From contig VICG01000002.1 of NCBI GenBank assembly GCA_008692225.1, positions 1,566,001 through 1,630,000 of the forward strand: DNA of 64,000 nucleotides. The letters are read 5' to 3'. Origin of the DNA: Monilinia fructicola. Lineage: Eukaryota; Ascomycota; Leotiomycetes; Helotiales; Sclerotiniaceae. Position numbers and translations under genes: made by a program. The notes beneath the pieces were generated by a model that was not told the DNA's origin, did no database searches, and saw nothing but the letters and a program-made list of their open reading frames with translations. Below are positions 25,722 through 37,442 of this stretch, piece by piece (the stretch's first letter is position 1; every line of letters begins with the position of its first letter).

Positions 25722-28658
25722 TCACGCTTCAAACTCATCATCTCCATCCTCGTCGTCACCGCCTTCCATAGCTGTTCTTAGATCGATGACACTTTTTCGA
25801 ATCCTCTTGCCCAATGTGATGGGGCTTCTAGGGTCAGCCAAAGCCTGGTATCTCTCGTATTCTGTTGCTGGCATGTTCAACTCATCCTCATCCTCATCTT
25901 CGTCCTCTCCAGCGTCATCTGCATTTCGGATGGCTTTTGGGGCTCGACGAGCACGAGTGCTAGGTTCACGAGGTGGAAGAATTCTTGCAAGAGGTCCTTT
26001 GGCTTTCTTATTGATTTTGATTTTAGGTGATGAGGCCGATGCAAAGGGAGGTCCATCTGCAGGGGTTGATGATGATTTGCTAGGACGACCTTTGCGAGCT
26101 TTTTTGGTAGGGGAGGCAGTTGGCGCTTCGGTAGCGGCTTCAGATGCTCGCTTGCGCTTAGTCCGAGATGATGGTGGTGATATGATTGGGTGCGCAGCAG
26201 GGGTTGCTTCCTTTTTGATAATTGGCTCATGTGGTCGGTCTACCTCTCCATTCTCTTCGATTGTTGCCTGTTTTGCACGTGGTTTCCGTGCCTTTGGTAG
26301 TTGAGAGGTAGTGACAGGAGTTTCGCTCGATCCACCATTACGCTTCCCTCGTACAACTTTCTTAGGAGACTCCTGGACCGAGCCGGATTTTTCAACGGAT
26401 GCAGCTGCACGATTTCGAGTAGCTATTCGAGTTTCACGAGTTAGGGTTTGCTCACGGGTTGAAGAACGGTTATTTTGACGATTACCATAAGAAGAAATAG
26501 TTGACTGCGACGATGAGCTGCCGGGCCTTGATTGGCCAGTTGCTTGTGAGCCAGAGTCCTCATCATGTTCGGTGGTTGGTAGTATTGCATTCTCTTCTTC
26601 AGTTTCGGCACTTGGTTCGACATTGGGTTCTTTCTTGACTCGACTGCCGGACTTGGCTGACTTGGCTGGCTGCTTCTTTGGTTTGATAACTTTAGCCCTT
26701 GGCTTGATAGGGGGTACGATTGCCGCAGGAGTCTCGGATGGTGCTGTAGCAGCTTCTTCTGCGGGGGTTATAATGTTAACAACAGCCACAGGAGCAGGAA
26801 CAGGAAGCGGATGCTTCCGTGGCCTACCACCTGCATGCTTCTTCTTCACAATCGGTTCAATCGGTAATTCTTCGGCGATTTGATTAACAAGTGATTCGGC
26901 CGACTGCTGCAATTCTTCCTGTTCGGCTGGCAGTAGATGTCGAGAAATATCTTCTTCTTTTATAGCATCATCCTCTGGCATCGGCTCATCTTCGCCCGAG
27001 GCAAGTTGAACATCCTTGAGCTTCGACAGAGATTTCGGCGGCCTGCCAATCGGTTTTCCAGAGGGGAAGGTTCTCCTAATAGGAGTTTGACTTCGACTTT
27101 GCTTTCGAGAGGTCTTCGATAACTCTCCAATAGCATCGTCAAGTACTCGGATCTTTCGTTGTCTTTTTGCTGGTAAACCATCTGATTCATCCTCTGGTGT
27201 ACTCTGGTCGTACATTTTCCTAGTCGCCATCCGTTGAGCTCGACCACTTCTACCTTCTCCCACATCTACTTCACCAAAACCACGCTTCCTAGATGCTATC
27301 GGAATTGGTTGTGCACCAAGATGTTTTGGATGGGAGGAATATTCGAAACCGTATACATCGGCTTGCTTCAGATCGTCCCATTTCGTATGATCCATCAAAC
27401 GTCCTGCCTTTCTCTTCTCGGCTTCTATCTCTTCTTTTGTTAACTTTATCTCAGGAAGTGGTTCATTGAGAAGTTTTGGCTTGTTCAGCTCTTTCAGTTC
27501 TTTTTGTAACATCTTTTGCTTCTCTTGTTCTCTGACGAGAGCTTGCTTTTGGAGTTTTGTCCTGAATTGTGGGTCCCGAAGACTTTCGAGACGTAGGCGA
27601 AATTCATCATCTTCATCAAACTGAGTCATGAAAGCCGTCCATTCTGGGGCTTTTAACTTTAATTCAACAGCCCATTCTTTTGCAATGGCTACCAGGTCAT
27701 CTCTTTCCAATTGCTCAGCAACTCTGTCTGCATCTTCTACGGCTTTCTCTGCTTCTTTTTCGTTTTGAAGTCGTTCTTTCTCTTGAGATTCGAATGCATT
27801 AATTTCATCATTAATTGCATCAAACTCTTTCTGCCAGACGGCTAGAACATTCTAGGGAAATGTTAATTAATATGTTCTACCCCACCCCACACACAACGTC
27901 AAGCAGGAGATGAATCGTAATGTAGGTAGAACACTTCGAAATCATAAAGTAGCAGCGGTGACTTACTGTAGCGATGATCTCGGTTTTTCTGTAGACTTCT
28001 TCGTAGGGCATTTCGCCGGGATTCTTGAGGTATCTCTCAAAATGTGAGATAGGTGGAAGTTTAGGATATTTGAACTTAAGCCCAATATCCGGATCATTGA
28101 TATCGACACCGAGTTCCTCATGGCCTTCTACTTGATCATAGTAGTCAAATTCGGATTTTGGGTTGATGTATGGTTGAATCAGATCATGGTCTTTCGTATT
28201 TAAATCTTCTTCCTCGGCATTGACGATAGCAGGCTCCTGAACGGCATTGTAATCAAAATGCAAATCTGCTTTTGGCCCATCTCCATTTGACAAATATTTA
28301 GAAGCAGAAATCAAATTTCCAGGAGAGGTGGGAGGTGGTGATAGAGAACTGCCTGAAGTAGTAATAGTTCCTACTGATTCCGCTGTGGATGGTCGACTAC
28401 ATGCAGCCACGTGACGACGAAAGTCCTACGGGTTGTGAATATGAAATGATTGAGGTGGAGGAAGGGGTATATAGGGGGTTCACTTACGGTATCTGATAGC
28501 GCTGTAAAAGTATTGTTACAATTGGGACAGATTGGCGTTGAGGAAAAGGATGTGAAAGAAGTAGATGAAGTTTCTTGAGACTCGGAAGAAGCAACTCCTT
28601 TTTCAACGACAGCGGTAGAATCCTGAATGGCAATGGGAGGAACCTTGATTCGCGCCAT
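25722..28658 (-). CDS. Nuclear C2HC zinc-finger protein with AT-hook motifs, unrecognised family
   Basis: Three exons, 28658-28488, 28425-27967 and 27851-25722, join in phase into 919 residues. A single zinc-binding motif spans the first intron: C44-P-N-C47, then H62 and C66. A conserved-looking segment around FERYLKNPGEMPYEEVYRKT is followed by a charged coiled-coil region at about residues 215-350 (NAFESQEKERLQNEKEAEKA). The remainder is disordered, Lys/Arg/Pro/Ser-rich, with AT-hook cores near residues 477 (GRPPK), 552 (GGRPRKHP) and 800 (GRPSK), and an acidic C-terminus. AT-hooks bind the minor groove of A/T-rich DNA, so a chromatin or transcription role is likely. I do not recognise the family and do not assign a complex. 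It is divergent from MTC1, 1.0 kb away. Confidence 0.85.
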
Positions 28659-29682
28659 GTTGAATAAGGCTGATGGGTTTTCCTCTGTGACTGGGAGAAG
28701 AGGATAGGAAAGATATAAAAGCAATAAGGAGTTGATTTGTTGGCTCAAATTGAACTGAGAGTTCGAGTTTTTGACCACAAGTCTCAGACTTTAATAAGTT
28801 TTGCAGCTGGAAATGAAAGCGGAAGAAAAAAGTAAAATGTATGGTAGAATGATCAAGAGGAGAAGAGCAAATTGATTGGAGAAATTTATAAGAGAAATAG
28901 CAAAAGAGCTCAATGAACAATTACATGCTACTTTCAAGATATGAAGCTATTGTTGATGCAAAAGTATGTGATGTCGGTCAGATTCTCTCATTTTATCATT
29001 TTATCACTTTCACTTTACGAAGGTTCAAGGTTGCTTTAAAAGGCTAATTATTTCCATTTGGACTTGGGCTTGGGCTTGTAAGGTGGTAGATGGCGGTGCA
29101 TCTTGCAGAACGCCTCAACTGTGGCTGGAGCCAATCAAACGATCGGATTCTCTCTGATTCATTATGTGAGGCTGCATTAGCCTCGTCCCCATACTGGTAT
29201 AGGAAGTAGTAAGACTTATTACTACGGAACGGAGGAGGGAGTTCTAACATGAAGGAACTTTTAATTATGTATGCTTGCTTGCTTGCTTGCTTGCTTTGTG
29301 AATAACGACAACGACGACAACGACGACGATGACGACGACCTCAACAAACATAACTTTCAAGATTCAAGTCAGTGAATAGGTGATAATTTAATTGAACTGA
29401 ACTGAACCAAACTGGACTGGACTGAGGTGAATATCTATATTATATTCATTCCTTTGGTATTATTTACTTATTAGTCATCAATAACTTGGAACTCTTTGAA
29501 GACGTTATAATATCATCCATCCATCTATTTATCTATCCACTTACGAGGTATCTAGGTGCTTGTTCAACCATTCAACCATCCATCATCCATCATCCTTCCA
29601 TCCTTCCATCCTTCCATTCATCACCAGCAACCACAATCAATCAACCAATCAATCAACCAACCAATCAATCAATCAATCAACC
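28659..29682. promoter_or_regulatory. Divergent intergenic region between the AT-hook protein gene and MTC1
   Basis: About 1 kb separates two genes transcribed outward, so it should contain both promoters and leaders. It carries a (GCTT)n tract at about 29272-29297, an (ACGACG)n tract near 29308-29338, CATCC/TTCC repeats at about 29572-29620 and (CAATCAAC)n immediately before the MTC1 start. I see no unambiguous TATA box. Confidence 0.4.
29636..29682. repeat. (CAATCAAC)n tract immediately upstream of the MTC1 start
   Basis: About 47 bp of CAATCAAC/CAATCAAT units abut the start codon at 29683, so they are in the 5' leader or core promoter. Translation through them gives only low-complexity Asn/Gln/Ser and is not protein. 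Confidence 0.8.
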
Positions 29683-31334
29683 ATGGCGTCAAAGAAATCA
29701 AAAGCTGCGCCAACTGATGATGAATTAAATGAACTCTTAGAAGGTATTGACGAAGTTAAAGTCAAAGTCCCTCCTTCCAAGGGTCCTTCAAAATCACATA
29801 AAGCGAAACAACCATCTCAATCAGAACAAGATTTACTTGCAGAACTCGAAAACCTTGGAACTCAACAACCAAGCAGACCACATACACCTCGCATTCAACA
29901 AGTAAAACGTTCTAATACAGCAACTCCTCCTCCAGCTTCTCGCAGAAGTGAGGACAGATCAAGTGAAGAGAAACCTACTTTACCACGAAAGTCTGTTGAT
30001 AGCACGCGATCATTCCATACTAGCTTTACACCTTCAGCAACTAGTAGCGATCTTCAGGAAGCGGAAAAGAAAGCTCCAGTTGCTCCACCTGCAACCGAAA
30101 CTCCATCAACTGGTGGGGATGGTCATGGGGAAGTGTCTTTGCAACGGCTACAGCGACGGCGAGTGCAGCAGTTAATCAAGCCCAAGCTGCAGTCAAGGAA
30201 ATCCAACAGAACGAAGAAGCTAAACGATGGGCGGAACAAGTGAAAGGAAATGTTGGCGTTCTCAAGAGGTTTTGGTAAGATCTCGATTTGATTAAGTCAC
30301 AAGCGAGAGATATGCTAATCAAAAATGAAGGTGGTGAGTTGAGATCAAGAGCTCTTCCAACCTTTACAAATATTCTTCATACTCTTGCACCGCCCATTTC
30401 ATCCCACGAACGACTCCAGATTCACATCACCCATGATTTCATCGGATACCTTTCCCTCGATCCTCTCATATACTCTACATTTTCCCGTGTGATGGCTCAA
30501 GTCGAGGGAGGAGACCTACTTGTCATTCAACGTGGTCATGAATCAACAGCTCGTCGCGCATCCGAGGCTGGTTATACTGGAGGTGCTGCAGGGTGGAGTG
30601 ATGGACCATGGTGGCGCGTAGGAACCGATAATCGCGATATCGGCTCCGTGAAAGGACTTATCGAAGGAACGAAACTTGTACGTGTCAGTGCGGAAGCCTA
30701 CTCGAAAGAGTACTTTGATGCACATGGTGGACTCGAACTTGCAGCTCAAAGAGCTACTGAAGACCTGAGCGAATCGAAAACCCTGTTCGCAGCAGCGATA
30801 TCTTCATGGCTGTTCAAGCAATTTCCCATGAAGCACCAGAGGATTTGTTCCAAGGAGGTCCGGTAACTGAGAAAGATGGGGCGTTGTCGATGAAAAATCG
30901 AAGCCAGATGAATTGATCTCCTTTGCTATTTACCTCCAAGATCCAGTCCATGCCATCACATTTCATACCCTGACTCAAGCTATTCCCCGCGAAATGGATT
31001 CAATGGCTTGACGCCCCCGCACCCTTGACTCCGGCATCCGCAGTATCTCCCTCCAAAGAAAAATCGGGATTCTTCGGAACAGAATCCGCAGATGTGTATT
31101 CAGGATTACCGGAGGAGATTCAACAAATCATAGAGAGTGGAGGAGTAGACCCGCGCGAATGGGTTGCAGAATGGGTGGAGGAGACGCTGAGTTTGGGAGT
31201 AGGTGTTTGTAGCGCAGAGATATGTGGCGAGGAGGATGGGAGTTGGTGAAGGGGGGATTGGAAAGGGAAAGGCCAGGATGGAGGAGGTGCTTGGAGACGG
31301 GGGCGGAGAGGCCGCTAGAGCGGGACTGATCTGA
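29683..31334 (+). CDS. Maintenance of telomere capping protein 1 homologue, frameshifted
   Basis: Start MASKKSKAAPTDDELNELLE at 29683; one intron 30275-30330 with a TGCTAATC branch site. Blocks typical of fungal MTC1 follow in order: VFATATATASAAV, QQNEEAKRWAEQVKGNVG, GELRSRALPTFTNILHTLAP, VMAQVEGGDLLVIQRGHEST, EGTKLVRVSAEAYSKEYF and ESGGVDPREWVAEWVEETL. They lie in three frames. Six one-base shifts connect them: missing bases at G4 30115-30118, A4 30777-30780 and G4 30878-30881; extra bases at T4 30270-30273, C4 30985-30988 and T3 31206-31208. With these allowed for, exon phases close exactly at a stop at 31332-31334, about 531 residues. The yeast gene is genetically linked to telomere capping and the protein is found on Golgi/COPI-type vesicles; its biochemistry is unclear. 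Every shift is in a homopolymer, which suggests sequence error. Confidence 0.85.
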
Positions 31335-34300
31335 TGATCTTGGCGATAAAGGGGATGGAATTCATGAGTAATACGATATGACAGCTTTTGGGGCGTTGCG
31401 TTGTGATTCGTTCTTCATGCCGTAAATGGCTTGGTGATGGGGGTTAAGTTAAGGCAAAAGAATCCTTCCATGCATTCTTATCTCTCTTTTCTTTTCTCCT
31501 CTTTGGGGCGAGGAGGATGGCCTGTCCATCTTGGATTGTGCAGCGGGTGTATGGTGTCCCTTTGGCTCTTGTTTTGTGATCAATATACTTATGAAAGAAA
31601 GAATAATATGATATACTGAGCTAGTTACAGCATCCATGGATTTGATACTTTAGTCAAGAGAAGCAATGAATGTGATGTGTGGTAAGCGGAGCTGATGCTC
31701 GCAGGTGGATTGGATGTGCAGGGTAGTGGACCTTGGCCCAAGGGAAAGGGAAAGAAAGAAAGGCAGGGGAATGGGCACAAAGTGATCCGAGAGTCTTGGT
31801 AAAGGTTTTCGCGGTACGCTGCCTGGCGGTATGGCAATCTCTTTGCGCGCGTGACATGTAGGATCGTATATAGTATGTGCGGGAGGGTCCCCGGGGGGGG
31901 GGGGGGCAGGAGGAGCTCCGGCTGTGCCATGCGCGGTGCGGAAGGGAAGGTACGTGGTGTTGGTATGTTGTGGAGTGGTGGAGTGGAGTGGTGGGAAGGG
32001 CATCTTGGGTTTTGTGTGCATCTTTTGGGGGTTGGGGTTGTGTTGTGCTGTGCTATGCTGTGCTGTGCTTGAAGGCTTGCGGGCTTCCAGGATGATATCC
32101 TAGGTGGGTGAGTGGGCATGCGATGGCCGGGATGGCATCGGGAGATGGGGACTGGGGGTGAGGATGTGGGCGAGGGGAGGGATGGAAGGGGATTGGGTTG
32201 GTGTCGTTACTTGGGGGAGTGGGTGGGAAGTCTCTTTTGTGTGGTTGTGGAGGGAGGGGAGTTCGTGTGGCTGAGATGGTCACTGTGCGGCTCTACTTCT
32301 AGCTCTCACGTTTTGTCGTGGTTGTTTTTTTTGTTCGTTTTTTTTTTTGGGTCGTCGTCTTTGTGTTTTTTGGGTTGGGTGGGAGCGGGGTTGTGGTTGT
32401 GGTTGTGGTTTGGAGGGGCGTGTCTTTCTTTGTTGTGGAGGTTTGGGAGGCGAGAAGGGAAGATGGGAGGGAGAGGGAGTGAGGGGGTTAAGGGGGAGCG
32501 GGGCACGAGGTAGTATTCTCGCTTATGGATTTTGGGGCTGGTGTTTGGGAGTGGTGGGCTCTGGGTGGGGATTTTGTGGTTGTGGTTGTGGCGTGGTGGG
32601 TTGGGATGCTGGATCCGAGAGCGAGTAGTGAGGGGGAGGGAGCAGGGAAGTTGCGGAGTGGGAGGGTGGGATTTGAGATGGATGCTAAATGGAAATGTGA
32701 GGGGGTATGATTGGTTAAGAGTTCGGTTAGAAAGACCTATGGTCTTTTAGGGTAGTAATGAAGCAGCTGGACTTATCTCATGCCGTGAGTGCAAGGATCG
32801 ATATATAATTGCAAGATCGGGAAATTATTGGAGTCATAAATGAGACGGTGGCTGTGTACTTGTATGATGTTGACAACGTTATAATGCCATGGTTATTCTG
32901 CGCGTCCGATTATGTAGATATTATTATAGCGATCTTTAGTGCTAGAGGTAACGATATTATATAATAATAAGAGCTCCAGAGTAGGAAGTAGAGTATCAGA
33001 GCTGAGCGAGAAGTGCGGTCTGGATGCGATGGATGTGGGCTACCCAGCTAGGAGTTAGTAATTTCTACGCCAATCGCACAGCAACGGTTATATCAGCTGC
33101 CTGGTCTACATATTGTTAGGGCTGAGAGTCCGCGTTCAACTAGAGTTGCCATCCTTACTGCTATCGTCGCTTGTGGGATGTTCCTAGTTGTGAATGTCTT
33201 GTTGTCTTATCAAGCTTTCTCCTGACGTAATGGGAGATTTGCGCACCGGTGTGTGATTGTCATTGTAATTGTACATCAGCAAACAGTTCGAGATATAGTC
33301 CAGGTAGCTATGTAATAGAAGTTCAAAAGAAGCTTATGGTGTCTGGGGGTATTGGAACCAGGAGTAAGAAAGAACCAAGCGATGGGCGAGAGGAAGCGTG
33401 AAAGTGAGAAGCACGTGGACGAAAGATAGTACTCCATGAAACGTTACTGAGGTACTGCAGCATCAAAGATCTAGCTAGATAAACCATACAAGGATGAAGT
33501 GATAATGTAAAGCTACCAGGGCTTCGTACGGGTGGGTATAGGTTGCCCCAGAATAACGGAGGGAAGTGCTTCCTCCTCTAGCCAGCATACACGCTGAACC
33601 GAACCAATATTCGCAAACGCCGGACCGAGCGTCTAGACCTGTCAACGCTAAACGCAAGCGTCCAAACTGAGAAATGCCGAAGGGGTCTCTTAGCTTCGGC
33701 TGTGGAGGTAGTCTCGAGCTTTCAAACAGTCTAAAGTAGTAACGCTTAGTTTTTGCCGGCGTGATCTAGTCGGTTGGACTGACTGATCTAAGCGACGAAT
33801 CCTCGATTAGCGAATCTAGTGGGGATTTTATTGGGCGCTACATGACTTTAGGGAAATATCTGTCAGCGAGTATGATATCATGAGGAAGGAGATGACACGG
33901 TGGCTTTCTGGATAGGTCTAATTGAATATTTTGTTGGTTTGTTGGTATTTTTTCTCTCTATCTATGACTATTCCCACCATTTTCGTATTGAATTCTGCCC
34001 CTTCATTCCATGGATTTCTGGCCTAGCTCTGGGCTCAATTATTTCCAGTCCAACAGTCTAATATTTCCAGCCTAGTAAAAGGCCATCGTGTATTAAATTA
34101 TCCAATGCCTTGGAATTCTTGTCCGGCATATATTCGAAAGAAGTGCACCAATAGCAGTGGTCTTAATGAAAGCCTTCTAACGTAAAAGGGCTATGGAGCA
34201 CTTCGGAGAGTCTTGATAGACGAATATGAAGCCATAGTGTGAAAATTTTGAATGAAATTGGAGGTTGAGATAAAACTTTGATAGCAACGATCAAACAGAT

Positions 34301-36802
34301 GTGAATGATCTTGAGTATATTTTGTGTAAAATGTAGGAGACAGCCTAATTGATGAGATAGATGTCTCTAGGCTCCTGTTGAATTTTTTGTCGAATATTTC
34401 CTTTGGTTCCTCTCGCTTCTCTCCGGTTTATTCTCCATATTCTCTTTGATATTCGATCTTTCCAGCCTGGTTGACTGCTTGGAGTGTTTGATTCCTCGGG
34501 GAGAGTTTATGAAGAGTTTCTCTGGAGTATGAAATTTCAAACTGTTCCTGTTAGTATGTTTTGGGTAGGGTAAACCAAGCGAGTGAGGCGAGAGTCAACC
34601 TCTTCTTCCATTATAACGGAGAGAATGATGAATGGCCGCGTAGAGATTTTCGAAAATGAAGATTCTCATCTTCCCTCATCATTTTAAAAGGTTGAATCGT
34701 CCGGAGTGATGCCTCAAGCTCTAATATATTGTTGTAGATGACCATGTGACATTTGCACATTGACCTCCTAACAACTCGCTACTCGCTCTCTCCGTATCTG
34801 GCTTTGATGTATCGATCAGTCCAAGCCGGTGAGGTTCCAAGTCCAAAATTGTAGTTGCATGCTCAGTTGGGTGGATAGATATGGGCGAATTGGCAAGACT
34901 TGGGCCAACCCTACATCCTTCCAACTCTTGAACAGCCACTTATGATGCCAGTGAGAACTTTGCTGAAGTGGAGGATGACAATGACTCAATGGAGATGCCT
35001 TCACCCTCATGGTTTCTAATCAAGACGTAAGGATGTTTGAGTGAAGCCTGCTGTAGAAACATGTAGATTGGTAGGCGAGCAGATGAACAAGAAGAGAAAG
35101 AAAGTAAATTGAACACATCGCTTTATTCTGAAAGCATTTCGAGGTGCAATTTATAGAATGGATCTCGCGGAGGTCATGGAGCTGATGACGTTTTCGGCAG
35201 TTATAACCTTACATTGAATATCCAATATCAGATATCGATTTCGATGGCAGTTTCAAACTAGATAGGCCATCAAATTTAAGTTTTATATATATATCGAACC
35301 GCTTCTTAAGCCTCAAATTGGTCTCATAGAACTTATGCATATGCCAATGTTCCAGACTTCACTTCGACAACCTATTACATATTTGGACAGATTGTTGATC
35401 GTATATCCGACGCCGCGTCTAAGATAGTAACCTCCGACAGTCGCAGAGGGTATTAAACATCATAAGTTCATAACAGATCAAGGGGCTCGAGAGCTGAGAG
35501 ATGCCATGATTTGGATTGACTCATTTTTTTTGCGCTCTACTGACTACGTATAGACGATCGTTCAAGAAAATTGAACCGGTTCACTGGATCCAATTGCCTA
35601 GTCCCGAGTTAAGGGAAACAGTTACGCTAACGAAAAATACCAGATGTAACCCAAAAGTACCCAAAGATAACCCCAGACATAAAGTTTGCTAGCTTATGAG
35701 AAACAACCATTTACACGACTTGAAATCTACTGGAGTAGTTTGCATTATTCGAGATACTTGCGCTTGTATTTGTATTTCTAAATCCAATCCTTTGCGTCAC
35801 CCCGGAAAAAAAAGTGCAAGCAAATGAAGATGACGTTTGCCCCGCGGGGAGATCTCTTCCAACTTGGAATGCCATTTTTTGCATCATATGATGAACCAAA
35901 TGAGGGGAACTTGAGCCAAACTATTGACCAGAGCTTCGGACGTCAGATTATCCAGGATATGATACTATTCGAGGAGGGTAGGGTACTAGCTAACACTTCC
36001 AAGTTTCTCTTCTTCAAACACGACTTTTAATCAAAGGATGCAGAGATCTTATAGAATTGAGCCCTAGGAAATGACATATGCGAAGATAGCGAAGGTGGTG
36101 GGCGGGTTGGGTTTAATTGTTTGTTAATTAAGGGGGCAAGCGTAATCCCGTTGGCTATAGCTTTTGAACTATAGACACCTCCTGGAAGGAGGGCCATTGA
36201 TGATACCGACCTACCAGTTTACGAGCAGGATTCGTTCTCGACTAGCCGAAGGTTTTCGCATCTTGCAATAATACTAGGTGTACCAGATTTTTTCATTATC
36301 TATAGCTTCATTTCCATTCGATTGGGTTCAGGCCGGGGTAAAAAGAAAGCGCACTACGATGATTTATTTCTATTAATCAATTAGCACAATAGTCGTCACT
36401 AAGTACCTGCCCGAACCAACCTTGAGGGAAAAGAGTGAGTAAGTGCAATGAGTGATTAAAGAAGAGTAAAGTACTAATCCTCGTACCATATTGTGTATAA
36501 AGAGCTGGTACCTTCCCCCTCCCCATTGTGCTTTTTATCCGCCTGTACCGTACAAGACCTTTTTACATCGTCAAACCATAACTTTCCCCCTTTTTTCATG
36601 AACCAGCTCAATTAGCCAGCCCACCGAGGCCTATCCAGAGTATTATCACCACCTTAATGCTTAATTACAGAGGCCGTTTCCCCCCCCATTACATTTACAC
36701 TTATCATTAACAACCACAAATCGAAGCATTCAAAACAGGTAAGTCACGTTCCACCTTTTGACCAAGCTTAAGCAAGATATTTGACTAATCAACATCCCAA
36801 AC
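31335..36802. other. 5.5 kb region without a confident gene, possibly relic repeats
   Basis: The first 1.4 kb is G/T-rich on the plus strand (a G-run at about 31891-31906, a poly-T tract at about 32339-32348). From about 32750 to 36600 it is AT-rich with scattered stops in all frames. A short TATCAGAGC sequence at about 32995-33003 resembles primer-binding regions of Copia-type elements, but I found no open pol frame or paired LTRs. Minus-strand frames at 34721-35010 look like fragments and are not assigned. Confidence 0.4.
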
Positions 36803-37442
36803 ATGGGAGGTGCAGAATATCTGCAAAGCTTCATCGACAATCTGGGCGACCATACATACGTAGCAGGCTTTTTTGCGCCCCAAGATCGCACAGCGCGTAG
36901 TTATGCCGCATCTTCACGTGGGTACACCATTTCATAATGCCTCTTTCCTTCTTGTGCGTGCGTAACTTGCGGTACATGTTCTGATTTGTTTATGTGCCTT
37001 TGTGGATTTCAGTCAGATCACAATACAATGTCGTCCGTCGTTCTACGAGTCTACTTGCGTACGTTTTAATATAAAGATAAATATCCATGTCATCCTCCCG
37101 CTCCTGCTCCTGCTCCTGCTCCTGCTCGAGGAGTACCAACAGGGAAGGTCGTGGCAGACCAGGGCTGCGGTAACACGTTCATATGCTTGTTCACCCATCT
37201 CGCTAGCCAGTGCTGGGAAGGAGGGAGAGAGGAAAAGAGGAAAAGAGGGCAGGGAGGAGGGAAGAAGGAACGAAGGAAAGTGAAGGCAATTGGGATGTGA
37301 TACCAACGCCAATGCATACCTACAGTACATAACCTGGATGATGAAGCAACGACCCGTAAGCGCGGACTATCGACGTCATATATTCCCGCAATACCTTAAT
37401 TATCCTGAGAAGGTCTATGACGTTTGTGTGAGTTTTCCCTGA
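36803..37442 (+). CDS. Candidate small three-exon gene, unknown function
   Basis: A start at 36803 opens 38 codons (MGGAEYLQSFIDNLGDHTYV...), then a GTGGGT donor at 36918 and a TTTCAG acceptor ending at 37012. The second exon reads RSQYNVVRRSTSLLAY in phase. A third exon at 37326-37442, after CTACAG, reads YITWMMKQRPVSADYRRHIF and on to a stop at 37440-37442. The phases close at about 92 residues only if the second intron starts at 37063 with a poor GTTTTA donor. The better donor GTACGT at 37059 leaves the frame off, so either a base is wrong or the structure differs. The amino-acid composition looks like real protein. I do not recognise the family, and there is no signal peptide. Confidence 0.4.

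Noticed and set aside
31625..32750. Gly/Trp-rich plus and Pro/His-rich minus frames
   Set aside because: Products of strand-biased G/T-rich sequence; no start, splice or domain support.
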